Positions 21,410 through 32,640 of a stretch of DNA of 64,000 nucleotides are shown here, piece by piece. The position numbers were made by a program, and so were the translations under genes. The stretch's first letter is position 1. Every line of letters starts with the position of its first letter. This DNA comes from Pseudoips prasinana (taxonomy: Eukaryota; Arthropoda; Insecta; Lepidoptera; Nolidae): contig OX621237.1 in NCBI GenBank assembly GCA_951640165.1, forward strand, positions 13,764,001 through 13,828,000. Direction: 5' to 3'. The notes under the pieces are model-generated. The model was not told the DNA's origin. It ran no database searches and saw nothing but the letters and a program-made list of their open reading frames with translations.

Positions 21410-21585
21410 GAGAGCGAAGCGAGAGCGAGGCGAGGGCGGGATCCCATTTTGCTTCTATACAAATTAAGTTTAGTATAGCCTAACACAAAGACGGATCATT
21501 GAGGAGATCCTTAGGTGAGGTCTTTGTCCAGTAGTGGACGTCTTTCGGCGGATATGGTGATGATGATGATGATGATGATAGCCCA
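21410..21585 (+). mobile_element. 3' tail of a retrotransposon with (GAT)n end
   Basis: CTTTGTCCAGTAGTGGACG then GATGATGATGATGATGATG. Such tails are common in Lepidoptera and resemble RTE-type 3' ends; assignment is from memory of the motif. Confidence 0.5.
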
Positions 21586-21701
21586 ACACATAACCAGCTA
21601 ACAAAAACATTTGAAATAAATGTTACAGAATTTTTTAAATAAACATTTAACATGAATACAGAACTATTATTATTTATTTTAAACTATACAATTGATACAT
21701 A

Positions 21702-21945
21702 ATGACGGGCCTGTTGGCATGGTTGGCAAATGCTTGCTTTTCACGCCGGAGGTCGTGGGTTCGATTCCCACCCAGGACAAATATTTGTGAGCATGAAAAT
21801 GTCTGCATATAAATATGTATTTACGAAAGATTATTATTATATTTAGTATATCAGTTATATGGTTTCCATAGTAGAAGCTCTGCTTAGTTTGGGGTCAGAT
21901 GACCGTGTGTAAATAATGTCCCAGGATATTATTATTATTATTAAA
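21702..21945 (+). mobile_element. tRNA-derived SINE, family A
   Basis: Head GACGGGCCTGTTGGCATGG, B box GTGGGTTCGATTCCC, tail CCCAGGATATTATTATTATT. It is the unbroken version of the SINE split at 7197-9455. Confidence 0.87.
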
Positions 21946-22319
21946 ACATTTAATTCCTTATATATATTCTTTATAAATTACAAAGTTCTAAAACCATCTC
22001 AATAAAAAGACACCAACCCCAACTATACCACTACAGGGTAAGTTAAATAATAACGGTATTTAATTAATAACGGTAAATATGTTATTTTATATATTAACAT
22101 ATGTAAATATATACACTCTAGTCATTTATTTTAGACGCATCGCGTCTCACGCTACGCTTGCCGCTGCGTCAACCGCGTAAAACAATGGTTTGTAATTATA
22201 TTACCTAATATGAAATGATGTGCGTCAATCGCATTGCGTGTAGCGCAGCGTTTATCGCATAAAACAACCGCCCCCTTAAATGTTTATTTTATGTTGTTGT
22301 TATAGCGGCAACAGAAATA

Positions 22320-22460
22320 AATCATCTGTGAAATTTTCAACTGTCGAACTATCACGGTTAATGAGATACAGCCTGGTGACAGACGGACAGACAGACAGAG
22401 AGACAGCGAAGTCTTAGTAATAGGGTCCCGTTTTACCCTTTGGGTACGGGACCCTAAAAA
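22320..22460 (+). repeat. Dispersed repeat ending in a GGGTCCCGTTTTACCC hairpin
   Basis: GACAGACGGACAGACAGACA followed by GGGTCCCGTTTTACCCTTTG and its GGGACCC inverse. The same type of 3' end occurs at 34430-34500. Confidence 0.55.
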
Positions 22461-22689
22461 CAAGGGTAAAAAAAGTTTTCGATTTATTCACTCTTAAAGA
22501 CCATGAAATAGAATTGCTGCCACACATGTCCTGAATTAGTAGGCCAGTTCCAAATACGGCACTCATAGTAAGGAATGAGAGTAATATGTTTTAATATTGT
22601 TTTCACCAATAATATACGCCACATACATACGACACGTTATATTATGGAGAGAAATGCTCTGACTCCATCGAAACTTGGGCTGTGCTTAG

Positions 22690-22945
22690 GTCTCTTCATA
22701 GATGCAGAATCGATAACTAGTACATCAAGGTGCTAAATTGTTTGTATGAGAACGCCACTATGTCAGTTCGACTCCAAGACTAGAACTCGAAACCTATCCT
22801 ATTGCAGTGAGGCGTGCGTGAGATAGGGAGATGTGATGTCCCTGAAACTGTTCACCGCTGCATTGGAAGATGTCTTCAAGTTCTGTCCAGACTGTGAGGC
22901 TTTGGCATCAATGATATTGGTGAGTACATCACCATTCCAAATACG
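22690..22945 (+). mobile_element. RTE-like reverse transcriptase fragment
   Basis: Broken frames read SVRLQD.NSKP then SLKLFTAALEDVFK, the region before the FADD box in RTE elements. The related piece at 35100-35280 continues into that box. Confidence 0.6.
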
Positions 22946-23160
22946 GCACCCATAGTAAGAATTATAGAAAGTAATATATTTTAAGAGTAAGTAATTACAA
23001 ATTATTTAATACAATGGACGAAACGAAAATAAATAACGAATTTTGTCGGCGACTAAACTCTCGGTAGCACATGTTTGCTATTATTCTATGCAAAATAATG
23101 TATACCATTATCCATTAGGGCCCAAAAGTGATATTTTTTACTTAATATATGATAAAACAA

Positions 23161-23589
23161 GTACCGTGGTGTGTACTACGTGAGCTCGACAAATGGATGT
23201 GCGATTAATAATAATAATAATGGCGATTGGCTTCCTGACACTTCGCGCGGCACGCTCGCTTCGCACGTTCGGCTCGTGCGTTGTTTTGTCATGTTCTAAC
23301 CTAACCTAACCTAACTAATCTAAACCTATTGATCGTTTAGCGAGATGTCGATCTGGTGTCACACAAACGTGTATCTGAACTATGGTGAGTCGCAGTACAG
23401 TTTTGTCACATAAGCGTTAATCGCACATCCATTTGTCGAGCTCACGTAGTAAACACGGCGACACATCAAGCTATACACTTCCAGTATAAGCTGATCCCGT
23501 GTTGAATAGGATTTCCATACAGTGAGAGGTCAGCTTATATTGGTATTGTATAGCTTGATATGTAGCCGTGTGTACACTTTGTACCGTGG
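23161..23589. mobile_element. MITE interrupted by another MITE, 9-bp direct repeats
   Basis: GTACCGTGG occurs at 23161-23169 and 23581-23589 around an element whose arms hold CACGGCGACACATCAAGCTA and, inverted, TAGCTTGATATGTAGCCGTG. Family members lie at 28205-28335 and 40082-40205. 8-9 bp duplications suggest hAT type (inference). Confidence 0.7.
23174..23451. mobile_element. MITE, 278 bp, perfect 35-bp inverted ends
   Basis: Left end 23174-23208 and right end 23417-23451 are exact inverses; the outermost TA would be the target duplication and CTACGTGAGCTCGACAAATG the terminus. Tc1/mariner-type by TA. It sits inside the MITE above. Confidence 0.85.
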
Positions 23590-24532
23590 GTAACCAAACG
23601 GTGATTTGAAGAAGCAAAGTGAATTTCAACTGGAGTATGTTAAATAATAATTGAGAATATGATGGAAATTCCCTAATTAAGCATTATAAAGTTGGATGCC
23701 TACCAAACCGAATAAAGGAAAAAAATATCCAAATTAATTACCCTAAATATATAAACCGCGTAAATCCCTAGATGGACTTGCCCCTGTAGAATTTATTTAC
23801 TCAGTAGGAAGGTAAATAATTATAATAATATATTATGACAGCTGAAATATTTATTTCAATTAATATTACCTACTTTCAGATTACCCAGTTAACATACACA
23901 TACAATACTCTTTTCATCACCACATCTCGGAAAGAGTATTTTTGCTTTTCGATATCTGAGTGGAAACGTCGTTTTTATCCTCTAGAGGTTAAAGTAAATT
24001 TGAATTAAGAACATCGTGTGCACTAAGTGAATGCAAAATATCATTAAACCTATTTACTTCTATCTGTATGGTGCCAAATTTATAATACAACATTTTTAAT
24101 TTATTAAAAACTACGACTTGGAACCTTCTAACAGAAAAATTGGATACCTACCAATATTAATTAGGAGTTTAGTTGTTGTATTGATTAACGATAATCATCA
24201 TCATATCAGCTTAATGATGTCCTCTGCTGGACCAAGGCCTCCCCAAAAAAGAGATTTTTATTTTTATTAGTATTATTTTAATTTTGTAACTTGAATATTT
24301 TTAATTTTGTTGTTTGATTTGAAATTTTATCATTTTTATTTTTGTTCTGAAGTTTTTAATTTCATTTATTAATAGAATGTTATTTTCAAATCTTAAGTTA
24401 TTTTAATTTGCTAAGTTAAATCTATTGTTTAATTTATTGTAATGTACTAATTTTTTTCTTATTTCTTTAAATTACCTTGAAATTGTATTTACTCTTTTGG
24501 CTTTATACTATTATATTTTACTATTATATTAT
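23590..24532. other. Intergenic, nothing clear
   Basis: AT-rich; 24195-24250 (TCCTCTGCTGGACCAAGGCC) is a scrap of a common lepidopteran retrotransposon tail. Nothing else recognised. Confidence 0.4.
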
Positions 24533-24582
24533 CTAACAAAACATGCACCAATTATAACCATAATTGGTGCATGTTTTGTTAG
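24533..24582. repeat. Perfect palindrome, 23-bp arms, 4-bp spacer
   Basis: 24533-24555 and 24560-24582 are exact inverses around AACC. No target duplication noted. Confidence 0.92.
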
Positions 24583-24689
24583 CCTGTAAATAATTTTGTC
24601 GCACTTATAAACGTACTAATAAGCAAGTACTTATAACTTTAAATTTATTGTGTGAACAATTGTTGGCTAACCTAAATAAATAAATAAAA

Positions 24690-24910
24690 TAAAAGACTTC
24701 CACAATGGATTGTTTCATAATTTGAAGGGATATGCCATAATCGCCACGCTTGACTGACGGGTTGGCGATCGCAGTATCATGGTCATACGGGTCATACCAC
24801 ACAGGGAGACGCTGCTGCCCGTTCACTGGAAGATATACCATCGGGTCAATTTCTATGGCCCCCACGGGATGAAATGGGGTGTTGATATTCTATGTCGTAA
24901 ACCACACAGC
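24690..24910 (-). repeat. Dispersed repeat G
   Basis: Shares TGGCGATCGCAGTATCATGG and CCCCCACGGGATGAAATGG with copies at 26855-27075, 38725-38940, 62840-62935 and 63300-63425. Class unknown. Confidence 0.6.
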
Positions 24911-25019
24911 AAACAAAAAATTAGATAATATTTTTTTATAATTGTGTTTTTATTACCAAGATAACGTATTGACAAGAATAGTGAAGCGCTTGATAAATAA
25001 ATTACATTCATTTGTGTAT

Positions 25020-25838
25020 TCCAGATTTGGCCTTTAGTCCAATTTAACCCCGCCAAGACACAAGTTTGCGTGTTCACCGCTAAGAAAACCCCATTTGCTG
25101 TAGCTCCACAATTTCAAAACGCATCCTTGACCATCACTGCGAAGCTTGGGATCGTTGGTGTCGATATCTCTAGCGACGTACAATTCCGTGGCCACCTTGA
25201 GGACAACGCCAAACTGGCAGGAAAGAAGCTTGGTGTGCTTAACAGGGCGAAACAGTATTTCACTCCGAGCCAAAGGCTATTGCTGTATAAAGCACAAGTC
25301 CGGCCCTATATGGAGTACTGTTGTCACCTGTGGGCGAGGGCACCAGCTTACCAGCTTGGTAAGCTGAGTCAAGAGTGACTCAGTCCAATGTCGCGCTGTG
25401 AGGATTATCGACGATCCTAAGCTATATAGACACATTGAACCCTTAAGGCTAAGGAGAGACTTTGCCTCTCTCGTGTGTTCTACCGTCTATATAATGGGAT
25501 GTGTTCAGAGGAATTATTTGATTTGATGCCTACGGCCACCTCCTACCATCGCACACACTCGCCACAGACAGGGAGTTCATCTTTACATCCTCGAACCTTT
25601 TCGATCACGTACGGTTCGCTTTCAGCAAAACTTCCTCCCACGTACGTTGAGGTTGTGGAATGAACTGTTACGGTTTTTACAGCATGGGGCCCTTCAAAAA
25701 GAGAGTTGTAAGGTTTCTAAAGGGTCGGCAACGCGCTAATGACGCCCCTGGTGTTGCACGCATTCATAGTAGGCTACGGTGAAAACTTACCATCAGGTGG
25801 GCCGTACGTATGCTTGTTTGCCAACTAAATTGTATAAA
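25020..25838 (+). mobile_element. Jockey-like retrotransposon, 3' part
   Basis: Reads FNPAKTQVCVFTAKKTPFAV, LTITAKLGIVGVDISSDVQF and PYMEYCCHLW (RT thumb), then VFYRLYNG and HRTHSP in other frames after a frameshift near 25370, down to VRRFLKGRQR-like sequence and a short A tail at about 25830. 5'-truncated and decayed. Confidence 0.85.
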
Positions 25839-26149
25839 AAAATGATCACGTTTATTTTTAACGGTGAATTTTTTTTTTTATGTAATATAAGTATATTTTC
25901 TGCATATTTCGGAAGTTTATGATTGTGATAAATTCTGGTGAAAATTTAAAGAAGTTACGTTTTCTTAATGTTTTTTTTAACTAAAACTAACTTTCAACTT
26001 AACTGACACTACTGAATTGGTTTACCTAGTAGTTCCATAGTAAGTAGTGAGAGAGTGAAAAGTGTCTTTGTCCAAAGAGAATATTATAGAATTACGTCTT
26101 TGCCATAAAGAGATTTAAAAATAGAAACTATTGGAGCCTACTGCGTTTT

Positions 26150-27440
26150 CCAACTACTCGTTGTCTTCAATTTTTTTATATATTTTTTTATTTTAATATA
26201 GAGGTAATCGTACTTAAAAATAGTACCTTAATAGCTTGTTATTTATTTAAGAATTTAAAAAATTATATGTAATAACAGCGCGGACGGACTAATTCTATTT
26301 TTTTGTTAATTTACATTGTATTTGTCAAATTCACTCAGTCAAATGCTCACATTTCAGTACATAAACATAGTCAAATACTATTGGATTATGTTTATGTACT
26401 GAATTGTGAGCTTGACAAGTACAAGTTAATTGTTAATACCCCAGTGCTGAATAAATTTCATTATTTAATTTCCTTTCATATAACAGACTTAATATTTCTT
26501 GGTAACGACCGATGTGGACAAAGTTATTAAATGAGATCACTATCAACGGAGAACACGCATATTTTAAAAAGTTGCCAAGTGCGAGTCGGACTTGCCCATG
26601 AAGGGTTCCGTAGCAGCAAGTAACATAATATAATGTTCTCTTTATTTATTTATATTTGAGTTGATTGAATGAAAGGTAAATTGCGGTTTACGATTTATGA
26701 CGAATAAAAGGTAGTAGTTAGTACACAGAAGGCGCTGCAGTATCCGGTATTGGTCGCCTTTTACGACACCCACGGGAAAGTATAGAATAACAGGGTGTTA
26801 TTCTTTCTGAGCCGATAACCAGACGGCTTAAATACGATATAGCGACGGCGATACATATCAGAACATCATTACCATCTCACCCCAGTGGAGGGCACAGAGG
26901 TAGACCCTAGGAAAAATCAACCAGAGGAAGGGCAGCAGCTTCCTTCTGAGTACTATGATCATCTTACTGCGATCGCCAGTTCGTCTGCCAAGCGTGGAGA
27001 TTATGGCATATACCCCTAAGATTGATACTTGGGGATTTTGTCCAGCTGTTATGATTGAAACTATGATCATTGCCTGGGATTAAAAGACACATAAGGAACA
27101 AGACAGACACAATAATTCATTTTCCATTTACAACGCAAATACGCCATCGTAGATTGAACAAGAAATTTGTTAGCATATTAATATTACCTGGTTTAATTAA
27201 TTTGTTAATGAAATAATGAAACTTATTCAGCACTTGGGTATTAACATACTCTTGTACTTGTCAAGCTCACAATGCAGTACATAAACATAGTCCAATACAG
27301 CATAAAAGTAGCAATAAGAAATTATTAGTCCGTCCGTATTTTTTTAAATCCTTAAATAACTAACAAGTTACTTAGCAATTATTTTGATATATAGTTCTAC
27401 TATCTTAAAATTGAAGACAACGAGCAGTTGGCTAGCGCAT
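26150..27440. mobile_element. Fold-back element with about 250-300 bp inverted arms
   Basis: CTACTCGTTGTCTTCAAT at the left and its near inverse at about 27415-27440 start arms that continue through GCGGACGGACTAAT and TATGTTTATGTACTG to about 26490 / 27180. No coding content. Duplicated as part of the larger block. Confidence 0.65.
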
Positions 27441-28204
27441 CAGGCTCTTAACCAGTAGTTTCATTTAAGGGACTAATACCTGACGCCCTGAGGGGGTTTG
27501 GGCCACAGCTCAGGGGGTTGCTGAAGCAAAAAGCCGGAATTCTAAATGAGGGTGTGATCACTTGCTCGCTGCTGAGGGACCTACACTAGCTAACCTGCGG
27601 CTTTCTGTAGCTACCTAGCTAGGTGGACGACCCGGAGAAGAAAGCCACAAAGAAATTCCGGATTTGCTTTAACATCTTCTTTTGCTTTTTGTTTTTGATT
27701 TTTTTTTAAATATCTTGTATTTTACTTAAATTGTGATTGGCTGGTATGTAGGCTAATGTACGTACAAAACCGTTGCCAACAAGTGAATCAAAATAGTTAT
27801 GAGGTAATAAACAATAACATTAAAATTCACCAAGGCAATTAGAATAACCTCTTGCAAGATGAACAAACGGTTGGTGTATCCGCGCACATTTACAAAATTA
27901 CCAAGTCACACGAAGTCTACTAGAGACGACGACTGTATGGAAAAAATTAATGAGTACCCCAACATAGCTTTTTAAATCATGCTATTTGTACTGAGAGTGC
28001 CTTGAATGATGGTGAGTGGCGCTACCAGGGACCAAACTTAAAATACGTAGATCAAAGCAATGAGCATTTATTATATTAATGTTGCGGTCTAGTGCGTGAA
28101 TAATGTAGTTAGAGCTTATCGAGTAACCAGCAAAGATCGCCCGCAGTTAAGTTGCATTCTCGTATTATATAATAATAACCCTTATGGCAAGCGCTTAGAG
28201 TAGT

Positions 28205-28335
28205 AAGTACCATAGTGGTACAAAAGCTATAAATTTACAGTACAAGCTGACCTCTCATTCTATGGAAATCTTATACGATGCGAGATCAACTTATACTGGA
28301 AATGATAGCTTCATATGTAGTCGTGTGTACCAGAA
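28205..28335. mobile_element. MITE of the 23161-23589 family
   Basis: Inverted arms around AAGCTGACCTCTCATTCTAT and GATCAACTTATACTGG; ends near GTAGTCGTGTGTACC. It is repeated at 40082-40205 in the other duplication copy. Confidence 0.65.
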
Positions 28336-28397
28336 TAAGTTTGGCCGTAAACTTGTCTACCCACTTGATAAATTATAAGTTATTCACGTATTCTTAG

Positions 28398-28622
28398 ATG
28401 GCAACGAAGAAGACCAGCAAGACGTACTCAAGGTGGAGGAAATTGATTTTTGCATCGAATCGAACGGTGAAGAACATAATACAAACAAGTACTACCTGAT
28501 GACACGGAGTACCGACAAATGCCTTGTCGTACGACGCGGTCAAGCCTTTAAATTGGACATTTTACTGAACAGACCGTATGATGCCAGCAGAGATAGCATT
28601 TCATTTATATTCAACGTTTCAG
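28398..28622 (+). pseudogene. Duplicate copy of TG-B exon 2 (exon 2a)
   Basis: A 225-base exon-like block with intact acceptor (TTCTTAG) and donor (GTGTGT), open throughout, encoding DGNEEDQQDVLKVEEIDFCIES...LVVRRGQAFKLDILLNRP, the first half of the N-terminal beta-sandwich. It differs from exon 2b at 40269-40493 by four bases, three of them changing a residue (D to G, L to I, G to S reading 2b to 2a). It lies inside a segmental duplication, and the next exon is cut off at 28982. Length and phase would let it be skipped, used instead of 2b, or included with it in frame. Whether it is used is unknown, so duplicate exon or exon pseudocopy are both possible. Confidence 0.8.
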
Positions 28623-28932
28623 GTGTGTAGTTCTTTAATGAAAAAATTAATAATCCTCCTGACACGCCGGCAGTTATTCAACTAAGCAGGACACATATAC
28701 CCTGTATGTATGCGCAAATAGGTGCATTCTTTGCATGTTGTTTTGCTTGAAGATATTATATCCCGCGCAGATGCCTAGTCTCTATTTAGACAAGCCACCG
28801 TAACTGAAATTTGACCAGGAGGACATTATTATTATTTTGGGAAGATGCATGTTGGTGCATATATCTGTATTTATATATATATTGATTAATCAAGCTACAA
28901 TTCTCTCTTTAAGTAAGGTTTTTGTTATCCAG

Positions 28933-28982
28933 ATGTTGATAGACGAGGACCATCAAGTGGAAATACCGTAGCAATTGCCTTA
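28933..28982 (+). pseudogene. Truncated copy of TG-B exon 3
   Basis: Starts at a normal acceptor (ATCCAG) and reads DVDRRGPSSGNTVAIAL like 40806-40855, then breaks off at the segmental duplication junction, where unrelated sequence begins. No donor site. Clear exon debris. Confidence 0.88.
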
Positions 28983-29724
28983 TTGCATATTTCGGAAGTT
29001 TATGATTGTGATAAATTCTGGTGAAAATTTAAAGAAGTTACGTTTTCTTAATGTTTTTTTTTAACTAAAACTAACTTTCAACTTAACTGACACTACTGAA
29101 TTGGTTTACCTAGTAGTTCCATAGTAAGTAGTGAGAGAGTGAAAAGTGTCTTTGTCCAAAGAGAATATTATAGAATTACGTCTTTGCCATAAAGAGATTT
29201 AAAAATAGAAACTACTGGAGCCTACTGCGTTTTCCAACTACTCGTTGTCTTCAATTTTTTTATATATTTTTTTATTTTAATATAGAGGTAATCGTACTTA
29301 AAAATAGTACCTTAATAGCTTGTTATTTATTTAAGAATTTAAAAAAATTATATCGACGATTTAAAGGAAGTAGGGGATAAGCGACACTTTTTTCGAAAAT
29401 GACTTTTGGATGCCATCTTACTTAAAATTTTTCGCTCTTTCGAATGGGCTTACTCTCATGGCTCTACGATGACTTTTTTGTCGCTTATGCCCCAGCAAAA
29501 ATCTGCGTTTTACAAGTGACACTTTGGCATAATCGACCGATTTTCAGGTCTTTATAACCTCGACGGCGTTTATACCCCAGTAAAAATGGCATCTCTTTTG
29601 GTTTATAGTCGGTAATGTCTTTTTACTTCTTACTAGCGTAGACATTGCGGGCGCTTACGGCTCTCTACCTATGCGGTCAAAAACATTAAGCATCGGTTAT
29701 GCCTTTCTACTACATGTAGTTTTA

Positions 29725-29896
29725 CAATACAGCTGTCGCTTATACCCTACTACCTTTTACACGTTTACAATACAGCTGTCGCTTATACCCTACTACCTTT
29801 TCCAAGTTTGCAATACAGCTGTCGCTTATACCCTACTACCTTTTACAAGTTTACAATACAGCTGTCGCATATAACATACTACCATTTACTATTTAA
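29725..29896 (+). repeat. Tandem repeat, four 43-bp units
   Basis: Units begin CAATACAGCTGTCGCTTATA at 29725, 29768, 29811 and 29854. Each contains a copy of the inner terminal-repeat motif of the surrounding transposon. Confidence 0.92.
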
Positions 29897-29930
29897 AAAA
29901 AAATGTTAGTTTAAAATACACTTGTGATTT

Positions 29931-30108
29931 AGAAGCTCAACAGAAGAAAATGGACTCTCTTAAAGATGAACTCCATACATTAACAATAAAGTATGAACTA
30001 TCTGAAAAACAGACACAACATTACATTCTGGCTATGAATGAGCTGATTGACCTTGGCAATTATAATAATGAAAGATTAGAATCGCTTTTCATTTTTTTTT
30101 TAATATAA
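29931..30108 (+). pseudogene. Short coiled-coil-like open fragment in the 4.26-kb element
   Basis: The frame reads LEAQQKKMDSLKDELHTLTI, then KYELSEKQTQHYILAMNEL, charged and heptad-like. Not recognised. It could be the end of a lost element protein or chance. Confidence 0.35.
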
Positions 30109-30859
30109 ATCTGTATGTTATGCCGTATTACTTCAAAATAATTATTTATTAAATAGCGTTTATGCCAATTTGAATCACCGTGTTGTACACAACTAGCTAT
30201 TTCGCGTGTCGGTTATTCCAAAATCAGTCAGCCGCGTATAGGTGCGGTGGGAAAGGTGTGCGCTAGTGTGTAAAAAAGTTGCAAGTTTCTGACGGTAAGA
30301 TATTTAGTTCTATAACCTATTTGGTACGTAATTATCTAATTCAATAGTTTTGACTGATTAACGAATGCATAACGTATGCACGTACTTTGGCTGACATGAG
30401 ATAATAATAATTTTATTTAAAGTAAGTTTTGTTTCAATCTAAGTATACCAAAAGCACAATTACAATTCGTATGCAATATTATTAATATATAAATAAAAAT
30501 GCCGTATTCGTGATTTTACCCATCTACACGCAATATATTGCGTTATAGCAGACACTGGGGTATGACTGTCTCACAGAAGGAGACCACGGCGTCCCATGTG
30601 GTGGAGTAACTTGCCTGCATCGCATACACGACTGCTGGCGGCAAAAGATCCCGTCCGATCTCAGCCACCAGGACTCGCCTCTCGGCCTCCCAGGCCGGGC
30701 ACTCCTATAACGTATGCTGGCAAGAGTCCAGGTCGCTCCGCAATGATGAAAATGTGTTGTCACTTATCGGCCTATTCGGTTCAGATAGGTCTTGTCTTGG
30801 TCGGGGTGTACTTGTGTACAGCACTTCCATCCTTCAGGATCTTTTGTACTAACCCCCAT

Positions 30860-31228
30860 TTACTCTATCCCTAGAGCCCTGAATGAAGTTTTCACGTAAT
30901 TCAGTACGCTTTTTAGGGGTAGATCCCTGTAGTCTCCTGGCTCTGGATATGCCAGCCCCAGCATGGCCATTCTGTGTCTTGCCAACGCATCGCGTTTACA
31001 TAGTATATGCAGCATTGTTTCATTTTCTTCCCTACAGGTCCTGCAGATCGGGCTATTCATCAGTCCCAGTTTGTGTAGGTGATAGTTGGTGCCGTAGTGG
31101 CCCCTAAGTGCTGCTACAATAAGTCGTAACTGGTTTATGCTGTAATTCCAAAGGTTTTTAGACCAGCTCTTGTCTACTCTTTTTATGAGTTGTTTAGAGT
31201 GTTTTAGTTCCGTGATTTTGGTCCACAT
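30860..31228 (-). pseudogene. Retrotransposon C-terminal domain (after RNase H)
   Basis: 122 residues: KITELKHSKQLIKRVDKSWSKNL, ALRGHYGTNYHLHKLGLMNSPICRTCREENETMLHILCKRDAL, a knuckle typical of I/R1-like elements with RNase H. The RNase H itself is broken upstream (TDGSEMKSGTGAG near 31640, TEFQAETFAVI near 31580). Confidence 0.8.
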
Positions 31229-32189
31229 TTGGTTCTGCTTAGCTGTGGATTCCTTTTTAAGGATTATTCCTATTATGTTTGGTCGAATCTCTACGTACGG
31301 TTCTGGTTCACAGAATTGACCTTCAGATCCCTTCCTAGCCAGCGCATCTGCTTTTTCGTTGCCTTCTATTCCTGTATTGTTTTTAGTACCAAGTTTGTTC
31401 AGAGCCTAGTAGATACAGTTCTGTATTAATTTTGATTCGATTTTGTGTGACATCAGGGTCTTTAATGTAGCCTTGCTGTCGCTGAGTATGTAGATGGTCT
31501 GACCTTTCGTCTCCCTATCTATTATTACTTACGCGCATGTTATTACCGCAAATGTCTCTGCCTGAAACTCTGTCGCGAAGTTACCCATGCTTTCGCTGAT
31601 ACTACAGGATTCATGATATACACCCGCTCCTGTGCCGGATTTCATTTCTGATCCGTCTGTATGTCCATATTTGACTTATTTCGTTTTGTTTAAAAAATCT
31701 CAATTTCCATTCTTCTCTACTAAGGAAGTAATATTGTTTGCCAAATGTATAGGTAGGTTGCATGTTATCACTGCCCATCCCTATTACATTGTCAAAATCT
31801 TTCCAGTTTTCTGTCTGTGTGTACCTAGTGGGCATACGTTCGTAAGATGTGCCCAGGGCAGTAAGTCTTTGGAGTGTTTTCCTTGCCTCTTATTGTACTT
31901 CAATGTGTAGAGGTCCTAGGTCTAGGTTTACTTCCAAGGCCGCTGTTTGTGTGGTGCCAAACGCCCCTGTCATTGATTAGCATTTGTATTTTGTTAAGCA
32001 CTTTTTTACAGCTTTTTAGTTTTGTTCTTGGCCACCAGACTGATGTACGGTAGTATGTACATCAGTACCGGTTTTACTATCATTCTGTAAAGCAGGATAA
32101 ATTAGACATATAGGATAGCACTAACGGCACGTTAGCGTGCGTTCAGGCGCAATTGAATCCTCGCGTGCTACTGTGTTTCCCGTCTATAC

Positions 32190-32540
32190 TCAATGAGCGG
32201 CTGGTGTGGCTCCCCATTCTATTCGCTGGCGGACGCGTATTTTGGTAAAAACCGCCGCGTCAACTGCCACCAGTAGATCAAATGACGGAAGGCGCGCCAG
32301 GAGTGTCGCCGCCACAAAAGATACCGTACGGTATTCTAGTGAGATCCGTATGGCCACTAGACACTGCAAGCTGTTGAGTATAGCTCTGAAGCGGGAGGCA
32401 CCCGTCAGTCGTTCACACTGGAGGGGCGCCCCATAGAGGGCGACGGATCGCACGACACCACCGTAGAGGCGCCGAACTTCTTCCAGAGGTCCCCCGAGAT
32501 TCGGCAAAAGCCGGTGTAACGCGCCGGTTACCCGTCGCAT
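32190..32540 (-). pseudogene. R1-like reverse transcriptase fragment
   Basis: 116 residues with RRVTGALHRLLPNLGGPLEE and VRSVALYGAP, the thumb/connector of R1-clade reverse transcriptases. Truncated on both sides. Confidence 0.8.
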
Positions 32541-32640
32541 TCGGGGGGCCAGACGCTCAAAGGGCTCCTCGAAACCCCATCGACTATCAAGGGTGAGGCC
32601 AACGTCGTCTTCAATCCTTTATTTTTGATGTTATAGGTGA

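Larger units (their letters stand above)
25901..28982 (+). repeat. Segmental duplication, upstream copy
   Basis: From TGCATATTTCGGAAG to the first 50 bases of a TG-B exon 3, repeated at 28984-40855 with only scattered base changes. About 4.5 kb present in the other copy (about 34066-38566) is missing here at about 26708. Confidence 0.93.
30520..32640 (-). mobile_element. Remnants of two non-LTR retrotransposons
   Basis: R1-like pieces lie at 32640-32150 (RRVTGALHRLLPNLGG, GVVRSVALYGAP) and 30780-30524 (CPAWEAERRVLVAEIG in a shifted frame). Between them, about 32100-30850, is a different element with RT thumb, RNase H and C-terminal knuckle. Both point to the minus strand; a nested insertion is the likely history. 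Confidence 0.75.

Noticed and set aside
26303..26530. A 75-residue frame present almost unchanged at 33655-33882
   Set aside because: Its conservation comes from the recent segmental duplication and it lies within a fold-back arm; no protein-like features.
29725..29896. Regular 43-bp repeats that might look like a CRISPR-type array
   Set aside because: The units are contiguous with no unique spacers, the host is an insect, and the units contain the transposon's own terminal motif.
30596..31107. Plus-strand open frames of 74-92 residues
   Set aside because: They are antisense to the R1-like and RNase H retrotransposon remnants, which explain the open sequence.
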